From positions 186,001 through 250,000 of the forward strand of contig NZ_FODT01000005.1 in assembly GCF_900110435.1 (NCBI RefSeq): DNA of 64,000 bases. Reading direction: 5' to 3'. Positions 56,497 to 64,000 of this stretch are shown here, piece after piece; positions within the stretch are counted from its first letter, which is position 1, and each line of letters begins with the position of its first letter. A model generated the notes under the pieces. It ran no database searches and was not told the DNA's origin. It worked only from the letters and a program-made list of their open reading frames with translations. The position numbers and the translations under genes were made by a program. The stretch comes from Rhodopseudomonas pseudopalustris (GTDB taxonomy: Bacteria; Pseudomonadota; Alphaproteobacteria; Rhizobiales; Xanthobacteraceae).

Positions 56497-58098
56497 TCAG
56501 ATCGGCACGGTCTGCGGCCGCTTCCACCGCACCCAGGTGGCGACGATCAGCCGGGTCACGGTGAAGGCGGTGAACACGGTGGTGATGATGCCGATACCGA
56601 GCGTCACCGCGAAGCCGCGCACCGGGCCCGTGCCGATGTAGAACAGCACCGCGGCGGCGATGAAGGTGGTGATGTTGGAATCGAGAATCGTCGACAGCGC
56701 CCGCTTGAAGCCGGCGTCGATCGCGGAGATCGCGTTGCGGCCGGCACGAAGCTCTTCGCGGATGCGCTCGTAGATCAGCACGTTGGAATCGACCGCGATG
56801 CCGACGGTGAGCACGACGCCGGCGATTCCCGGCAGCGTCAGCGTCGCATTGAGCAGCGACAGCACGCCGAAGATCATCGCCACGTTGACCGCGACAGCGA
56901 GGTTCGCGAACACGCCGAACAGCCGGTAGGTCAGCAGCATGAAGATGATGACGAGAATCGAACCGACATAGGCGGCGAGTTCGCCCTTCTCGATCGAATC
57001 CTGGCCGAGGCCGGGACCGACGGTGCGCTCCTCGATGATCGTCAGCGGCGCCGGCAATGCGCCGGCGCGCAGCAGAATCGCGAGGTCGTTGGCCTGCTGC
57101 ACCGTGAAGCTGCCCGAGATCTGGCCGGAGCCGCCGGTGATCGGCTCGCGGATGACCGGCGCCGAAATCACCTCGTTGTCGAGCACGATCGCGAACGGCT
57201 GGCCGACATTCTCGGTGGTGGCGCGGGAGAATTTGCGCGCGCCGCTGGTGTTGAAGCGGAAGCTGACGATCGGCTCGCTGGTGCGCGAATCGAAGCCGGG
57301 CTGGGCGTCGGTGAGATCACCGCCGGACACCAGAATCTGCTTCTTGATCACATAAGGCTGCTTCGGCGTCTGCGCGCTCATCAGCACGTCGGAATCCGGC
57401 GGCGCCCGTCCCTGCTGGGCCTGATCCGCTGACACCGAGGAATCCACCATGCGGAAGTCGAGCTTGGCGGTCTTGCCGAGCAGCTCCTTCAACCGGGTCG
57501 GGTCCTGCAGGCCCGGCACCTGGACCAGAATGCGGTCGGCGCCCTGGCGCTGGATCAGCGGTTCGACGGTGCCGAGTTCGTTGACGCGGCGTTCGACGAT
57601 CTGGATCGACTGATCGACCGACTGGCGGATGCGGTCGGCGATCGCCGCCGGCGGCACGGCCAGCCGGATCACGCCGCCGCCGGCGTCGGAGACCTCGAGG
57701 CTGCGCTGCCCGTTGGAGCCGAGCAATCCGCCGAGCGGTTGCGACAGTTCGCGCAGCTTGGTGAGCGCTGCGGGAACCTCGGTGTCCTTGCTGATCTTGA
57801 CCTCGACGACGTCGCCCTTCTGCGCGAGGCCGGTGTAGGCGATCCGCGCTTCACGCAACACGCGGCGCGCATCGTCGCGCACCGATTCGAGCTTGTCCTT
57901 CTTGACCGAATTGGCGTCGACCTCGAGCAGGATGTGCGAGCCACCCTGCAAGTCGAGGCCCAGCACCAGATGGCGCTGCGCCCATTTCGGCCAGGTCTTG
58001 ACGGTGCTCTCCGGGAAGAAATTCGGAACGGCGCAAAGGCACACCGCCAGCGCCGTCAGAATGACCGCCAGCGCCTTCCACCGAGTGAAATACAGCAT
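56497..58098 (-). CDS. secD: Protein translocase subunit SecD
   Basis: 533 aa partner of SecF. LVLGLDLQGGSHILLEVDAN near the start is the SecD signature; a periplasmic P1 domain follows (KLDFRMVDSSVS, DVLMSAQTPKQPYVIKKQIL); C-terminal helices include GVVLTVGIAVDSNVLIYERI and TFIAAAVLFYIGTGPVRGFA. It is shorter than E. coli SecD (615 aa), as is usual in alphaproteobacteria. It follows yajC by 40 bases. Confidence 0.96.
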   Translation of the reverse strand: MLYFTRWKALAVILTALAVCLCAVPNFFPESTVKTWPKWAQRHLVLGLDLQGGSHILLEVDANSVKKDKLESVRDDARRVLREARIAYTGLAQKGDVVEVKISKDTEVPAALTKLRELSQPLGGLLGSNGQRSLEVSDAGGGVIRLAVPPAAIADRIRQSVDQSIQIVERRVNELGTVEPLIQRQGADRILVQVPGLQDPTRLKELLGKTAKLDFRMVDSSVSADQAQQGRAPPDSDVLMSAQTPKQPYVIKKQILVSGGDLTDAQPGFDSRTSEPIVSFRFNTSGARKFSRATTENVGQPFAIVLDNEVISAPVIREPITGGSGQISGSFTVQQANDLAILLRAGALPAPLTIIEERTVGPGLGQDSIEKGELAAYVGSILVIIFMLLTYRLFGVFANLAVAVNVAMIFGVLSLLNATLTLPGIAGVVLTVGIAVDSNVLIYERIREELRAGRNAISAIDAGFKRALSTILDSNITTFIAAAVLFYIGTGPVRGFAVTLGIGIITTVFTAFTVTRLIVATWVRWKRPQTVPI

Positions 58099-58138
58099 CG
58101 AGTTGTCCCGTCAGAAACCGGAGAGGCGGCGTATCGCG

Positions 58139-58579
58139 TCAGCTCGACGCGGTGTCGTCCTTGGACGCTTCAGTCTTGGAAGCTTCAGTCTTGGCCGTCT
58201 CAGTCTTGGCCTCGCCATCCTTGCCCTTGCCCTTGCCCTTCTCGGGAACGTCCTTGACCGGCTCGCCCTTGGTGCGGACGCCGGTGATCATCTGGCGCAT
58301 CTGCCGGACGCGGACGCCGTCAGCGACTTCGAACTCGATCTGGTCGTCGTCGACCACCTTGGTGACCTTGCCGACCAAGCCGCCCGACGTGATGATGGTG
58401 TCGCCGCGGCGAATGTTCTTCACCAGCTCGGCGTGCTCCTTCACCTTGCGCTGCTGCGGGCGAAGAATCAGGAAATACATGATGACGAAGATCAGGGCGA
58501 ACGGCAGCAGCGACATCATCATGCTGTTGGCGTCGCCGCCGGCGGCAGCGGCCTGAGCAAACGCAGGAGTAACAAACAT
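58139..58579 (-). CDS. yajC: Preprotein translocase accessory protein YajC
   Basis: 146 aa with one N-terminal helix (MMSLLPFALIFVIMYFLILR), then PQQRKVKEHAELVKNIRRGD and TIITSGGLVGKVTKVVDDDQ, the YajC core. The C-terminal third is a Lys/Glu/Ala/Thr-rich low-complexity tail (KGKGKDGEAKTETAKTEASK) not seen in E. coli YajC (110 aa). It is first gene of the SecDF group; the true ATG at 58579 begins MFVTPAFAQAAAAGG. Confidence 0.94.
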   Translation of the reverse strand: MFVTPAFAQAAAAGGDANSMMMSLLPFALIFVIMYFLILRPQQRKVKEHAELVKNIRRGDTIITSGGLVGKVTKVVDDDQIEFEVADGVRVRQMRQMITGVRTKGEPVKDVPEKGKGKGKDGEAKTETAKTEASKTEASKDDTASS

Positions 58580-58768
58580 CCGGATTCCCCGTGAAAAAAA
58601 GCGAGCCGGCGCGGCGCGGGGGCGACGTCCGGGGGGCGCAAATTCGCGCGGACTATAGCGGCCGCGGTCCCAATTGCAACGCTGCCAACCCTCTCATTTG
58701 CCCCTCATTTCCGCGGCTTGCCGGGGCTGCAACAGCCCGATATGGCTGCCGCAACAGGAAGTGCAAGC

Positions 58769-59746
58769 ATGGCCAAGAAAACCAAACCCAAACCTTCCCG
58801 CCCGGCCCGGCCCACGGCGAAAAAAGCAGCCGCCCGTCGCCGCAGCCCCGCGGCCAAGACGGTGGCCCCGCTACCGGATTCGACCACGCTGGACCGGATT
58901 GCCCGCGCTCTGGAAGGCATTTCCGCGCATTTGGCGGGGAGTTCCGCGCAACCGGCCGACACCGCGCTGGCCGGCGCGGAGGCTTTCGTCTGGCATCCGG
59001 AAGGCCGGCTCGCACCGGTTCCCAAGGTCAGCCGGGTCGATCTCGACCTGCTGCAGGGGATCGACCGGATGCGCGATACGCTGATCGAAAACACCGAACG
59101 GTTCGCAACCGGCCTGCCCGCCAATAACGCTTTGTTGTGGGGCGCCCGCGGCATGGGCAAATCGTCGCTGGTCAAGGCCGCCCATGCCAGCGTCAATGCG
59201 CGGCCCGATGTCGCCGGTACGCTGAAACTGATCGAGATCCATCGCGAGGACATTGAAAGCCTGCCCGCGCTGATGACGCTGCTGCGGGCCTCGGCGTATC
59301 GCTTCATCGTGTTCTGCGACGACCTGTCGTTCGACGGCAACGACGCATCCTACAAATCGCTGAAGGCGGTGCTGGAGGGCGGCATCGAAGGCCGGCCCGA
59401 CAATGTGATTCTCTACGCCACCTCCAACCGCCGGCATCTGTTGCCGCGCGACATGATGGAGAACGAGCGCTCGACCGCGATCAATCCCGGCGAAGCGGTC
59501 GAGGAAAAGGTGTCGCTGTCGGACCGCTTCGGCCTGTGGCTCGGCTTCCACAAATGCAGCCAGGACGAATTCCTCGCGATGGTGCGCGGCTATTGCAAGC
59601 ATTTCGGCGTCGCGATCGACGACGAGCAGCTCGAGCGCGAAGCGCTGGAATGGTCGACGACGCGCGGCTCCCGCTCCGGCCGCGTCGCCTGGCAGTTCGT
59701 GCAGGATCTCGCCGGCCGGCTCAGGGTACGGCTCGAAACCAAGTAA
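58769..59746 (+). CDS. DUF815-family ATPase
   Basis: 325 aa AAA-type ATP-binding protein. A basic, Ala/Arg-rich N-terminus (KKTKPKPSRPARPTAKKAAA) precedes LLQGIDRMRDTLIENTERFA, the Walker A NALLWGARGMGKSSLVKAA, Walker B FIVFCDDLSF, and sensor-like VILYATSNRRHLLPRDM with NERSTAINPGEAVEEKVSLS. The family is conserved but uncharacterised; the basic tail may bind nucleic acid. The ATG at 58769 follows AGGAAGTG. It is divergent from yajC. Confidence 0.88.
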   Translation: MAKKTKPKPSRPARPTAKKAAARRRSPAAKTVAPLPDSTTLDRIARALEGISAHLAGSSAQPADTALAGAEAFVWHPEGRLAPVPKVSRVDLDLLQGIDRMRDTLIENTERFATGLPANNALLWGARGMGKSSLVKAAHASVNARPDVAGTLKLIEIHREDIESLPALMTLLRASAYRFIVFCDDLSFDGNDASYKSLKAVLEGGIEGRPDNVILYATSNRRHLLPRDMMENERSTAINPGEAVEEKVSLSDRFGLWLGFHKCSQDEFLAMVRGYCKHFGVAIDDEQLEREALEWSTTRGSRSGRVAWQFVQDLAGRLRVRLETK

Positions 59747-59834
59747 TCGTCCCACATCCGTTCTGCTTCGCAAACGACGCCGTTCGCCGCAAACTGCCCC
59801 CTCGATTCGAAGGCGAATTTTGGGGACGTCCGCC

Positions 59835-61547
59835 ATGCGCAACTCCATGACCTGTCTTTCCGCGGTGCTTTTTGCCTCGTGCGGCACGGCCCACGCAGCG
59901 GATATCGCGCGGCCGCCGGCCGCCGATCCGATCGCGGCCTTGAACTGGACCGGCTTCTATCTCGGCGCGCATCTGGGCGCCGGATTTGGCACGACGAAGG
60001 TCGATAATCCCTACGGCCCGTCGATTTACGGCGATACGGTCCGCGTGCCGAAAGCGCTCGCAGGCTTGCAGGCAGGCTACAATTGGCAGGCGCCGGGCAC
60101 GGCCTGGGTGCTCGGTGTCGAGGCGGATGCCTCGGCGCTCGATGCCGACGGCACCGACACCTGTCTGGCTTACTCAGGCCAATTCGTCTCCGCGAACTGC
60201 CGTGTTCGCGAGCATGTCCTGGGCACCCTGACCGGGCGGATCGGCCACGCGTTCGGATCGCAGGGTCGCTCGCTGATGTATGTGAAAGGCGGCGCTGCCT
60301 TTCTCACCAGCGACCTGACCATGACCACCAACGCGGTCGACTATCTGAACCGGCCAGCGGCGGAACTCAAAGAGACGCGCTGGGGCTGGACAGTCGGCGC
60401 AGGGATCGAGCACGCGCTGTCCTCGGGTTGGGCCGTGCGAGCCGAATACGACTACGCCGATTTCGGAACGCGGGGCATCGACAGCCCCAATGGCGGATTT
60501 CTTCAGATCCCGAGCAACCCCAACAGTCTGATCGATACCCTCGGCGCGCCGACGCGCGCGCGGCAGGATGCGCATCTGATCAAGCTCGGATTGAACTACT
60601 ATTTCGGGCGCACCGGCGTCACCGCCGAATCGGCCGCACTGCTTCCGGTCAAAGCGCCGGCGGCGCGCCCGTGGTCGGCGTGGCAGTTCGATGTCGGCGC
60701 GCGATATTGGTACAGCCACGGCCGTTATCAGAATGATCTGACGCTCAACACCATCACGCCGCAGCAGGAGCATCTCGTCTCGCGCCTCACCTATGAAAGC
60801 GAAGGCCATTCGGGCGAAGTGTTCTGGCGGATCGACAGCCCGAGAAAGCTGTTCGTGAAGGGATTTGCCGGCGGCGGCGGGTTGGTCGCGGGCAAGATGA
60901 ACGACGAGGATTGGTTTCCGACCGACCCGGACTTCGCAGCCGCCTATTCGAACACCTATCACGGCAAGGTCACCGGCACGATCGCCTATGCCACTTTGGA
61001 CGCCGGCATCGATCTGCTCGGTAATTCCAATGGCAAGATCGGCGTGTTCGCCGGCTACAATTTCTATCGCGATCGAAAGGATGCGTTCGGCTGCCAGCAG
61101 ATCGCGCTGGTCGGGCTCCCCTCACCCTGCTCGGTCGCATTTCCGACGACCCAGATCGCGATCTCCCAACACGAAGATTGGCACTCGCTGCGGATCGGCG
61201 CGAATGGCAGCTTCACCGTCGCGCCGGGCGCCAGGCTCGCACTCGATGCCGCCTATCTGCCCTATACGCATATTGCGGCGCTCGACGTCCACCACAACCG
61301 GACCGATGTAGCCAACAAGGACTCCCCGGCCTGGGGCGTCGGACAGGGCGTTCAATTGGAAGCGATCCTCACCTACGACGTCACGCCGCGTTTCAACGTC
61401 GGTGTCGGCGGCCGCTACTGGGCGATGTGGGCGACCGATGTGCTGACGGCGGGGTTCGGCAGCCCGGTGCCGACCCAGTTGCTCCCGATCCGGGTGGAGA
61501 GATACGGCAGCTTCCTGCAGGCCTCCTACAAGTTCGACGTCCGCTAA
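59835..61547 (+). CDS. Double beta-barrel protein: Omp25-type barrel fused to an omptin-like barrel
   Basis: 570 aa. Signal peptide (MRNSMTCLSAVLFASCGTAH, ending AA-DIA) then an Omp25/31-type barrel (~30-260: LNWTGFYLGAHLGAGFG, VGAGIEHALSSGWAVRAEYD, LGLNYYFGR). A short linker (PVKAPAARPW) leads to a second barrel (~285-570) whose strands match the omptin protease family: WQFDVGARYWYSHGRY, VSRLTYESEGHSGEVFWRID, KLFVKGFAGGGGLVAGKMND with EDWFP, then IGVFAGYNFYRDR and ALDVHHNRTD. By eye the OmpT pairs Asp83/Asp85 and Asp210/His212 map to Asp357/Asp359 (NDEDW) and Asp484/His486 (LDVHH). It may therefore be an active surface protease tethered to a porin. It ends in SYKFDVR. Confidence 0.8.
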   Translation: MRNSMTCLSAVLFASCGTAHAADIARPPAADPIAALNWTGFYLGAHLGAGFGTTKVDNPYGPSIYGDTVRVPKALAGLQAGYNWQAPGTAWVLGVEADASALDADGTDTCLAYSGQFVSANCRVREHVLGTLTGRIGHAFGSQGRSLMYVKGGAAFLTSDLTMTTNAVDYLNRPAAELKETRWGWTVGAGIEHALSSGWAVRAEYDYADFGTRGIDSPNGGFLQIPSNPNSLIDTLGAPTRARQDAHLIKLGLNYYFGRTGVTAESAALLPVKAPAARPWSAWQFDVGARYWYSHGRYQNDLTLNTITPQQEHLVSRLTYESEGHSGEVFWRIDSPRKLFVKGFAGGGGLVAGKMNDEDWFPTDPDFAAAYSNTYHGKVTGTIAYATLDAGIDLLGNSNGKIGVFAGYNFYRDRKDAFGCQQIALVGLPSPCSVAFPTTQIAISQHEDWHSLRIGANGSFTVAPGARLALDAAYLPYTHIAALDVHHNRTDVANKDSPAWGVGQGVQLEAILTYDVTPRFNVGVGGRYWAMWATDVLTAGFGSPVPTQLLPIRVERYGSFLQASYKFDVR

Positions 61548-61677
61548 CCTGACGTTGCCGTCCTCGACGCCGTCGCCGGCCGGGAAACGCTGACCTATCC
61601 GGCGACCGGCGCTGCGCGATTCCGGGCCCCGACGCGGTCGGATCGCGGCAGCTTTCGCCGCAACAGAGTTTCAAAAA

Positions 61678-61705
61678 AAATGCCCGGCCTTTCGGCCGGG
61701 CATTT
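61678..61705. terminator. Strong bidirectional Rho-independent terminator
   Basis: ATGCCCGGCC and GGCCGGGCAT pair perfectly with a TTTC loop, extended by A/T pairs; an 8-base A-run at 61673-61680 becomes a T-run on the minus strand, so it mainly ends the NlpD-type gene, and it lies between convergent genes. Confidence 0.88.
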
Positions 61706-61740
61706 GTCGTCGTCGTCAGGTCGTCTCCAGACGGCGTTGC

Positions 61741-63177
61741 TCAGGCGCCGTTGAGGAACTTCAGCGGATCGACCGGGGATGATCCCTTGCGGATCTCGAA
61801 ATGCAGCTGCGGTGAGCCGACTTCGCCCGATTGTCCGGATTTCGCGATGGTCTGGCCGCGCTTGATGGTCTCGCCGCGCTTGACCATCAGTTCGCTGGCA
61901 TGGGCGTAGGCGGTGACGTAGCCGTTGGAGTGGCGGACCAGCACCAGATTGCCGTAGCCCTTCAGCTCGTTGCCCGAATAGGCCACCACGCCGTCCTCGG
62001 CCGCCTTGACCGGAGTGCCTTCCGGCACCGCGAGGTTGATGCCGTCATTGGACTTGCCGTTGGTCTTGGCGCCGTAGGCGGTGATGACGCGACCGCGGAC
62101 CGGCCAGCGGAAGCTCGGCAGCGCGCCGGTCGCTTCAGCCGACTTCACCGGCGACGCCTCGGCGGGTTCGGCCGCAGCGGGTGTTTCGGTCGGCGCGACC
62201 ATGCGCGCCTTCTGCACCGGATCGGCCGGCGCGGCGACCGCCATCCGCACCGGCGGCGCGGCGGAAACCGCCGGCTGCGCGGCGGGCTGAGCCGTCGCCG
62301 GGGCAGCCAAGGGCGGCGCGGCCAGCGCGGCGGACTGGGCGCCCGGCACATTGATCTTCATGCCGGGCTGGAGCCTGGCGTTGGCGTCGATGCGATTGTA
62401 GCGCGCCAACTCGGCCGCCGAGATGTTGTTGCGGCGGGCGATGTTCATCAGCGTGTCGCCGCTGTTGACATAGTGCACCCGCGGCGGGGCTGCGGCAGCC
62501 ACCGGCATCGGAGCGGGCGCAGCCGCGAGCGGACGCGCCACCGGCGGCGCTGCGACCGGAGCCTGCAGGCTGGCGGTCCGCTGCGGAATCACCAGCGACT
62601 GACCCGGCTGGAGGCGGCGCGGCCCCTTGTAGCCGTTGGCTTGCAGAATGTCGGCGGTGGCGACGTTGTAGCGCCGCGCCAGGCCTTCCAGCGTATCGCT
62701 GGTGCCGACGATGATGGTGGTGCCGGTGGCCGGAACAGCGGCCGGCGCGGGCGCCGGGCGAGCTGCCGCGACCGAGCGCGGTGCCACCGTGCCGGTCGTC
62801 TCGATCGGCGCGCGTTGCGGCGGTTCATAGGACGCGACGCCGCGTCCGCCGCTGGACACGCCGCTACCCCCACCCGCAACCGGATAGGACGGCGGAGCCG
62901 CGATCGGCGGCAACGCCTGCGACTGGTATTGCGGCTGGGCGGGCTGATATTGCGGCTGCGCAGACTGATATTGCGGGCGCGCATATTGCGGGAGTTCGCG
63001 GCGCTCGCCGTAACGCGGCTGCTGCACCGACCCGGTGGTTTCGACCGGCCCGAACGGGGCCTGCTGAAAACGGGTCTGCATGTCCGCGCTGCACGCGCTG
63101 AATCCGACCGATATCAACGTCAGCACCGCCATCTGCGGCGCTCGACGCGAGCAAAGCAACTCGACTACGCGGGACAT
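61741..63177 (-). CDS. nlpD: NlpD-type LysM/LytM lipoprotein
   Basis: 478 aa. A leader with a lipobox-like VGFSAC, a long Pro/Gln/Tyr repeat region (YQPAQPQYQ, YQSAQPQYQ), then two LysM modules (IIVGTSDTLEGLARRYNVAT; VHYVNSGDTLMNIARRNNIS) that bind peptidoglycan. The C-terminal M23/LytM domain reads NDGINLAVPEGTPVKAAEDG, GYGNLVLVRHSNGYVTAYAH and LHFEIRKGSSPVDPLKFLNG. The usual HxxxD zinc residues are replaced (N..N), as in E. coli NlpD, so it is probably an amidase activator for cell separation, not an enzyme. Same direction as pcm, 99 bases downstream. Confidence 0.9.
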   Translation of the reverse strand: MSRVVELLCSRRAPQMAVLTLISVGFSACSADMQTRFQQAPFGPVETTGSVQQPRYGERRELPQYARPQYQSAQPQYQPAQPQYQSQALPPIAAPPSYPVAGGGSGVSSGGRGVASYEPPQRAPIETTGTVAPRSVAAARPAPAPAAVPATGTTIIVGTSDTLEGLARRYNVATADILQANGYKGPRRLQPGQSLVIPQRTASLQAPVAAPPVARPLAAAPAPMPVAAAAPPRVHYVNSGDTLMNIARRNNISAAELARYNRIDANARLQPGMKINVPGAQSAALAAPPLAAPATAQPAAQPAVSAAPPVRMAVAAPADPVQKARMVAPTETPAAAEPAEASPVKSAEATGALPSFRWPVRGRVITAYGAKTNGKSNDGINLAVPEGTPVKAAEDGVVAYSGNELKGYGNLVLVRHSNGYVTAYAHASELMVKRGETIKRGQTIAKSGQSGEVGSPQLHFEIRKGSSPVDPLKFLNGA

Positions 63178-63276
63178 GGTTACTCACTCATACGCAACAC
63201 AAGGTAAATTGAGTAAACACGTTCCCAGTAAACAAGCGTTTAACCTTGCGGCACGAGGGGTATTGACGTGCGGCCG

Positions 63277-63972
63277 TCAGAGCTCGCGCGCGATCCCGGT
63301 CAGCGCCGGCACGAAGCGGACGTCGACCAGCGCCTTGCGGATAAAACCGTCGTCCTTGCGCTCGACCCGGATCAGCGTCTGCCTCCCATTCGCCGGTCCG
63401 ATCGGCGCGATCAGGATGCCGCCGGGGTCGAGCAGATCGAGCAGCGGCTGCGACAGTTCTGTCATCGCCGCCGTGACGATGATGCGGTCGAACGTCCCTG
63501 CCCCCTCCGGAATCGCGAAGCCGTCGCCGAGCAGCACCTCGACATTGGCGTAGTTCAATTCCTTCAGACGGGCGCGGGCGCGATCGGCGAGCGTCTTGAA
63601 GCGCTCGACGCTGACGACATCGCGCACCAGACGCGACAGCACCGCGGCGTGGTAGCCGGATCCGGTGCCGATCTCGAGCAGGCGATGACCGGCCTCGAGG
63701 CGGAGCTGCTCGGTCATGTAGGCGACGACGAAAGGCTGGCTGATGGTCTGGCCGCAGGCGATCGGGAGCGCGGTGTCGCGCCACGCGCCGTCGCGGTGGA
63801 CCGGATCGACGAAGCGGTCGCGCGGCACCGCCTCCATGGCCTGCAGCACGGCGCGATCGCTGATGCCGCGACGCCGCAAGCTCAACTGGAACATCATTTT
63901 TTCAGGGGGCGGCGCCACGGAACTAACCATCGTCCTTTCGCTCGAGCCGGTGTGGCGCGGCGCGAGTTCCAT
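63277..63972 (-). CDS. pcm: Protein-L-isoaspartate O-methyltransferase
   Basis: About 231 aa. Repairs isoaspartyl residues using S-adenosylmethionine. Motifs: [20 protein letters not shown] (family start), [20 protein letters not shown] (SAM-binding motif I), [38 protein letters not shown] and [21 protein letters not shown] use the ATG at 63972; a TTG at 63996 or ATG at 63930 are possible. Upstream sequence is cut by the window edge. The pcm-nlpD order is conserved in many proteobacteria, often preceded by surE. Confidence 0.94.
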   Translation of the reverse strand: MELAPRHTGSSERTMVSSVAPPPEKMMFQLSLRRRGISDRAVLQAMEAVPRDRFVDPVHRDGAWRDTALPIACGQTISQPFVVAYMTEQLRLEAGHRLLEIGTGSGYHAAVLSRLVRDVVSVERFKTLADRARARLKELNYANVEVLLGDGFAIPEGAGTFDRIIVTAAMTELSQPLLDLLDPGGILIAPIGPANGRQTLIRVERKDDGFIRKALVDVRFVPALTGIAREL

Positions 63973-64000
63973 CGCCGACTCGCCCGATAAGATCAAATTG

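Noticed and set aside
55104-56564. 486-aa plus-strand ORF opposite secF
   Set aside because: Asp/Arg/His-rich antisense shadow of secF and the Mth938-like gene.

Overview
The window is chromosomal DNA from a high-GC alphaproteobacterium of the Rhodopseudomonas/Bradyrhizobium group (Hyphomicrobiales). Evidence: gene content and order (ssb/uvrA with GTTC-N7-GTTC SOS boxes; yajC-secD-secF followed by NDUFAF3- and NDUFAF6-type genes; pcm-nlpD), Omp25/Omp31-type porins, H-NS/HvrA-type and DUF1127 proteins, and intergenic repeats typical of that group. The csgH-like gene resembles the CsgH described from Rhodopseudomonas palustris, so R. palustris or a close relative is the best guess. No rRNA, tRNA or CRISPR array was recognised.

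Layout. 0.08-3.0 kb: a two-gene TRAP uptake system (fused DctQM, plus DctP), minus strand. 3.6-8.8 kb: wecB-nfrB-nfrA, predicted to make and export a ManNAc-containing surface glycan like the phage-N4 receptor pathway of E. coli. 8.9-16.4 kb: a curli (functional amyloid) locus with two large curlin-repeat proteins, csgH, a CsgB-like small curlin, csgF, csgG, a periplasmic lytic transglycosylase and, beyond a short convergent gene, one more tiny CsgB-like protein. csgE and csgD were not seen. Together 3.6-16.4 kb looks like one extracellular-matrix island. 16.5-20.4 kb: a membrane class III cyclase, a small membrane protein, an H-NS-like protein and IS3-family remnants. 20.5-26.0 kb: a Cu/Ag efflux group (small secreted protein, YtkA-like protein, CusB, CusA).

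26.1-35.8 kb: collagen-like secreted protein, UvrD-type helicase, a YdhR-like protein, a decayed enoyl-CoA hydratase, a cobalt-type nitrile hydratase operon (alpha, beta, activator), a CelD-like GNAT, a serine hydrolase, queC and mazG. 35.8-42.7 kb: CNNM/CorC-type protein, small membrane protein, ssb, an Omp25-like porin and uvrA; ssb and uvrA each have their own SOS box on either side of the porin gene. 42.7-50.5 kb: an AT-richer orphan ORF, a DUF433 protein, several small secreted or metal-binding proteins, a K+ channel with a zinc ribbon, a thioesterase and a marR-AlkD-like operon with a probable self-operator.

50.9-64.0 kb: DUF2189 and DUF1127 proteins, trmFO, the yajC-secD-secF-NDUFAF3-NDUFAF6 group, an ATPase, a double-barrel outer membrane protein whose second half carries the catalytic residues of omptin proteases, an NlpD-type LysM/LytM lipoprotein and pcm. 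The most notable novelties are the glycan-plus-curli matrix island with its variant curli machinery and the porin-omptin fusion.
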